From NCBI RefSeq assembly GCF_900313035.1, contig NZ_OMPS01000047.1, forward strand, positions 1 through 64,000: DNA of 64,000 nucleotides, in the 5' to 3' direction. The notes under the pieces are model-generated. The model was not told the origin of the DNA. It worked only from the letters and a program-made list of their open reading frames with translations, and searched no databases. Positions 61,780 through 64,000 of the stretch are shown one piece after another. Within the stretch, counting starts at the first letter, position 1; every line of letters begins with the position of its first letter. The translations under genes and the position numbers were made by a program. The stretch comes from Ruegeria sp. EL01. Its GTDB lineage: Bacteria > Pseudomonadota > Alphaproteobacteria > Rhodobacterales > Rhodobacteraceae.

Positions 61780-62324
61780 GCGACGCATCCCTCATCGACG
61801 AGCTGCCGGGCGAGTTGCTGATGTGGGTGCTCATCATCTCGGAACTGCTGGTATTTGGCGCTGGACTTGTCGCCTTCATGAGCGTCCGCCTGACCGACCC
61901 GGTTGGCTTTGCCGAGGCGCAGTCACATCTGTATCGCACCGGTGCCGCCCTGAACACGGCGGTTCTGGTTACATCCGGATACCTTGCAGCGCAGGCGCTT
62001 CACTGGCGTCTTGCCGCCCAGCGCCGTGCAGCGCGCTTGGCCCTGATAGGCGCGTCCGCGCTGGGTATCGTGTTCCTGATCATCAAGGGCACGGAATACG
62101 CAGGCAAAGCGGCGCAGGGCATCACCTTCGAGACCCACCCGTTTTTCATGTTCTACTATCTGCTGACGGGGTTTCACGCCGCCCACGTGCTGGCAGGTGT
62201 TGGTATCCTGTTGTTGGTGGCATGGCGAGATGATCCCCGCAACATCGAGGCGGGCGCGCAATTCTGGCACATGGTCGATCTGGTCTGGATCATGTTGTTT
62301 CCCGTGATCTACCTGTTGGGATAA
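61776..62324 (+). CDS. norE: NorE, cytochrome oxidase subunit III-like
   Basis: A 182-aa membrane protein with five helices and COX3-type features (ELLMWVLIISELLVFGAGLV, FETHPFFMFYYLLTGFHAAH, HMVDLVWIMLFPVIYLLG). NorE supports NO reductase activity. It follows norD with an ATGA overlap. Confidence 0.9.
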   Translation: MSDASLIDELPGELLMWVLIISELLVFGAGLVAFMSVRLTDPVGFAEAQSHLYRTGAALNTAVLVTSGYLAAQALHWRLAAQRRAARLALIGASALGIVFLIIKGTEYAGKAAQGITFETHPFFMFYYLLTGFHAAHVLAGVGILLLVAWRDDPRNIEAGAQFWHMVDLVWIMLFPVIYLLG

Positions 62325-62329
62325 GAGCG

Positions 62330-62617
62330 ATGCCCACAGCTTCATCTTTTCAAAAATACTCCCGCCGGAGGCACCCTAACCCCCTCACTTGCACCTGGTT
62401 CACTCTATTGACGCTGAGTTTTGTCACAGCTCTGCTAACAAAGGCGCCCGTAATGCCAGAGATTGCAGCAGGGGGTATTCTGTTACTTGCTTTGATCAAA
62501 GCGCGCGTGATCCTCGCGCGCTACCTCGACCTTAGCCAAAGCCCGGCCTGGTTGCGTGGGTTCACTATCGTTCTGACCGGATTTTCGATATTGATCTTCG
62601 CCCTCTATCTGATTTGA
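62330..62617 (+). CDS. norF: NorF-like small membrane protein
   Basis: A 95-aa protein with about three helices (TWFTLLTLSFVTALLTKAP, IAAGGILLLALIKARVILA, FTIVLTGFSILIFALYLI). It resembles NorF/cytochrome oxidase subunit IV-like proteins. Its first residues (FQKYSRRRHP) are encoded by an interspersed repeat (62341-62372), so the N-terminus has been replaced or extended by the repeat. It lies 5 bases after norE. Confidence 0.78.
   Translation: MPTASSFQKYSRRRHPNPLTCTWFTLLTLSFVTALLTKAPVMPEIAAGGILLLALIKARVILARYLDLSQSPAWLRGFTIVLTGFSILIFALYLI
62341..62372 (-). repeat. Interspersed 32-base repeat, copy 2 (inside norF)
   Basis: This copy matches 45868-45899 in 30 of 32 bases and has the same 19-base core aaatactcccgccggaggc in the same plus-strand orientation. 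It lies within the first codons of norF, in antisense orientation relative to that gene. Confidence 0.75.
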
Positions 62618-62674
62618 TCGAAGAAAAAGCGACCTCCGTGCGGTGACAATTTTTCAAGCGAGGGGCGCATTTGA

Positions 62675-63898
62675 TTATTGTGCCGCCATCGGCATCCTTG
62701 CGATCTGACACCGCTGCCAAAGAACCGACAAAGCACCGACCAGATGGTCGATATCTTCATCCGTATGAACCGGAGAAGGCGTGATCCGCAGACGTTCGGT
62801 GCCCTTTGGAACGGTCGGGTAGTTGATCGGCTGGATGTAGATGCCGAATTCCTCCAACAGCGTGTCCGAGATGAATTTGCACTTAACCGGATCGCCAACC
62901 ATCACCGGAATGATGTGGCTGGGATTGGGCAGATGCGGAATGCCTTCTGTATCCAACCGGGCGCGAACCTGTGCCACGCGGGCCTTTTGCAGGTCGCGTT
63001 CACAATTTGACCGTTTCAGATGCTGGATCGAAGCCGCGGCACCTGCCGCAATCGAAGGAGGCAAAGCCGTGGTGAAGATAAACCCGCTGGCAAAGCTACG
63101 CACGAAATCACACAATGTCGCCGATGCCGCAATATAGCCGCCGACGACGCCAAACGCCTTGCCCAGTGTGCCTTCGATCACTGTCAGACGATCCATCAGG
63201 CCTTCGCGTTCGGCGATACCGCCGCCGCGCGGACCATAAAGTCCAACGGCATGGACCTCATCCAGATATGTCATGGCACCGTATTTATCGGCCAGATCAC
63301 AGATCTCTTTGATGGGGGCGATGTCGCCATCCATCGAATAGACCGATTCAAATACGATCATCTTGGGCGCATCGGGGTCGGCTGCCGCCAGTTTTTCCTC
63401 GAGATCTTCCAGATCGTTATGCGCCCAGATCACCTTCTGCGCGCGCGAATGGCGAATGCCTTCGATCATCGACGCGTGGTTCAGAGCATCCGAGAACACG
63501 ATCAAACCGGGGATTTTGGCCGCCAGCGTTCCCAGCGCAGCCCAGTTCGATACATAGCCCGAGGTAAACAGCAGTGCAGCTTCTTTACCGTGCAGATCCG
63601 CAAGCTCGGCTTCCAACAGGACGTGATCATGTGTCGTTCCGGAAATGTTGCGTGTGCCGCCTGCACCCGCGCCACAACGGTCCAGCGCGTCGTGCATTGC
63701 GCCAATGACCGCAGGATGCTGCCCCATGCCCAAGTAATCATTCGAACACCAGATCCGCACATCACGCTGCGTGGAACCATCGGTCTGCCGCGCGTTTGGG
63801 AAAGACCCGCAGCGCCGTTGCAGGTCGATGAAAACGCGGTAGTTTCCTTCGTCCCTCAGATCATCGAGGCTGTTGCTGAAAAATCGCTCGTAGTCCAT
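62675..63898 (-). CDS. hemA: 5-aminolevulinate synthase (HemA)
   Basis: A 407-aa PLP enzyme that condenses glycine and succinyl-CoA to ALA, the alphaproteobacterial (Shemin) route. It begins MDYERFFSNSLDDLRDEGNY. PLP Lys is Lys247 in EGTLGKAFGVVGGY, and YLDEVHAVGLYG carries the PLP Asp. It is convergent with norF, with 57 bases between stops. Its proximity to denitrification genes and an FNR-type box upstream suggest induction with heme-rich nitrite and NO reductases. Confidence 0.95.
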   Translation of the reverse strand: MDYERFFSNSLDDLRDEGNYRVFIDLQRRCGSFPNARQTDGSTQRDVRIWCSNDYLGMGQHPAVIGAMHDALDRCGAGAGGTRNISGTTHDHVLLEAELADLHGKEAALLFTSGYVSNWAALGTLAAKIPGLIVFSDALNHASMIEGIRHSRAQKVIWAHNDLEDLEEKLAAADPDAPKMIVFESVYSMDGDIAPIKEICDLADKYGAMTYLDEVHAVGLYGPRGGGIAEREGLMDRLTVIEGTLGKAFGVVGGYIAASATLCDFVRSFASGFIFTTALPPSIAAGAAASIQHLKRSNCERDLQKARVAQVRARLDTEGIPHLPNPSHIIPVMVGDPVKCKFISDTLLEEFGIYIQPINYPTVPKGTERLRITPSPVHTDEDIDHLVGALSVLWQRCQIARMPMAAQ

Positions 63899-63959
63899 CT
63901 CGCTTGCTCCCGGGAATACTGGCTTTTTACGAGACTAGGCCCGCAGCGCCTCCGGCGAC

Positions 63960-63973
63960 ATGACAATTGTCAA
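63960..63973 (-). promoter_or_regulatory. FNR-type box upstream of hemA
   Basis: On the minus strand the site reads TTGACAATTGTCAT, a TTGAC-N4-GTCAA-class site with one mismatch, 61 bases before the hemA ATG. The spacing equals that at nirS and norC. It is the last recognisable element before the window edge. Confidence 0.65.
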
Positions 63974-64000
63974 GTTCGGGCAACGGAAAAAGACGGGTGC

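Noticed and set aside
1..64000. CRISPR array or prophage
   Set aside because: No regularly spaced repeats, cas genes, integrase or phage structural genes were seen on either strand.

Overview
The window looks like the chromosome or a large replicon of a marine alphaproteobacterium of the Roseobacter group (Rhodobacteraceae). The evidence is high GC, tightly overlapping operons, a DddQ-type DMSP lyase, betaine-type demethylation genes, and a cd1-type denitrification cluster with FNR/NnrR-type boxes. The first ~71 bases are not genomic: they resemble a degraded Illumina Nextera i5 adapter. They abut the 3' part of an IS5-family element that interrupts an enolase-superfamily gene, so the left end is an assembly break at an insertion sequence.

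Region 1 (353-8725): a catabolic cluster for onium/betaine-type osmolytes. On the minus strand are an FAD/GcvT dimethylglycine-dehydrogenase-like enzyme, an MDR oxidoreductase, DddQ (DMSP lyase), a small cupin, an intact mandelate racemase-family enzyme and a second one cut by the IS. Divergently on the plus strand are an RpiR regulator, a GbcA-like Rieske monooxygenase and a carboxymuconolactone decarboxylase-like protein.

Region 2 (8736-15114): the most novel-looking locus. It holds a winged-helix/TolB-like/TPR regulator, a 103-aa Cys-containing protein that resembles a peptide precursor with a nitrile-hydratase-like leader, a short YcaO-family protein, a 453-aa protein of unknown function, and an algal-type vanadium bromoperoxidase homologue whose vanadate site is partly replaced. 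I infer a candidate RiPP-like or oxidative peptide-modification system.

Region 3 (15432-22457): a MoxR-DUF58-SpoIIM-RDD envelope operon with DUF4129-like and DUF4350 proteins, then a separate polytopic membrane protein. Region 4 (22633-31168): an SMP-30 lactonase, a large class III cyclase/ATPase/TPR signalling protein, and a minus-strand DyP peroxidase, DyP-like partner, catalase-like protein and patatin set. Region 5 (31421-34749): tRNA-Ser(GCT), a decayed IS66 transposase, and an AlgJ/X-like plus MBOAT polysaccharide O-acetylation pair.

Region 6 (35058-63973): the denitrification island. Minus strand, in order of transcription: nirS, a NapC/NirT fusion cytochrome, a cupredoxin, nirE-C-F-DL-G-H-J-N with a small membrane protein, then a DUF2946-like gene and nosRZDFYL plus apbE (nosX). 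Plus strand: nnrS and norCBQDEF. hemA closes the island on the minus strand. Together these cover nitrite to N2, heme d1 synthesis and the first step of heme synthesis. No nitrate reductase and no NnrR/FNR regulator gene is in the window. Six FNR/NnrR-type 14-mers sit upstream of DUF2946-nosR, nirE, nirS, nnrS, norC and hemA and would tie the island to low oxygen and NO.
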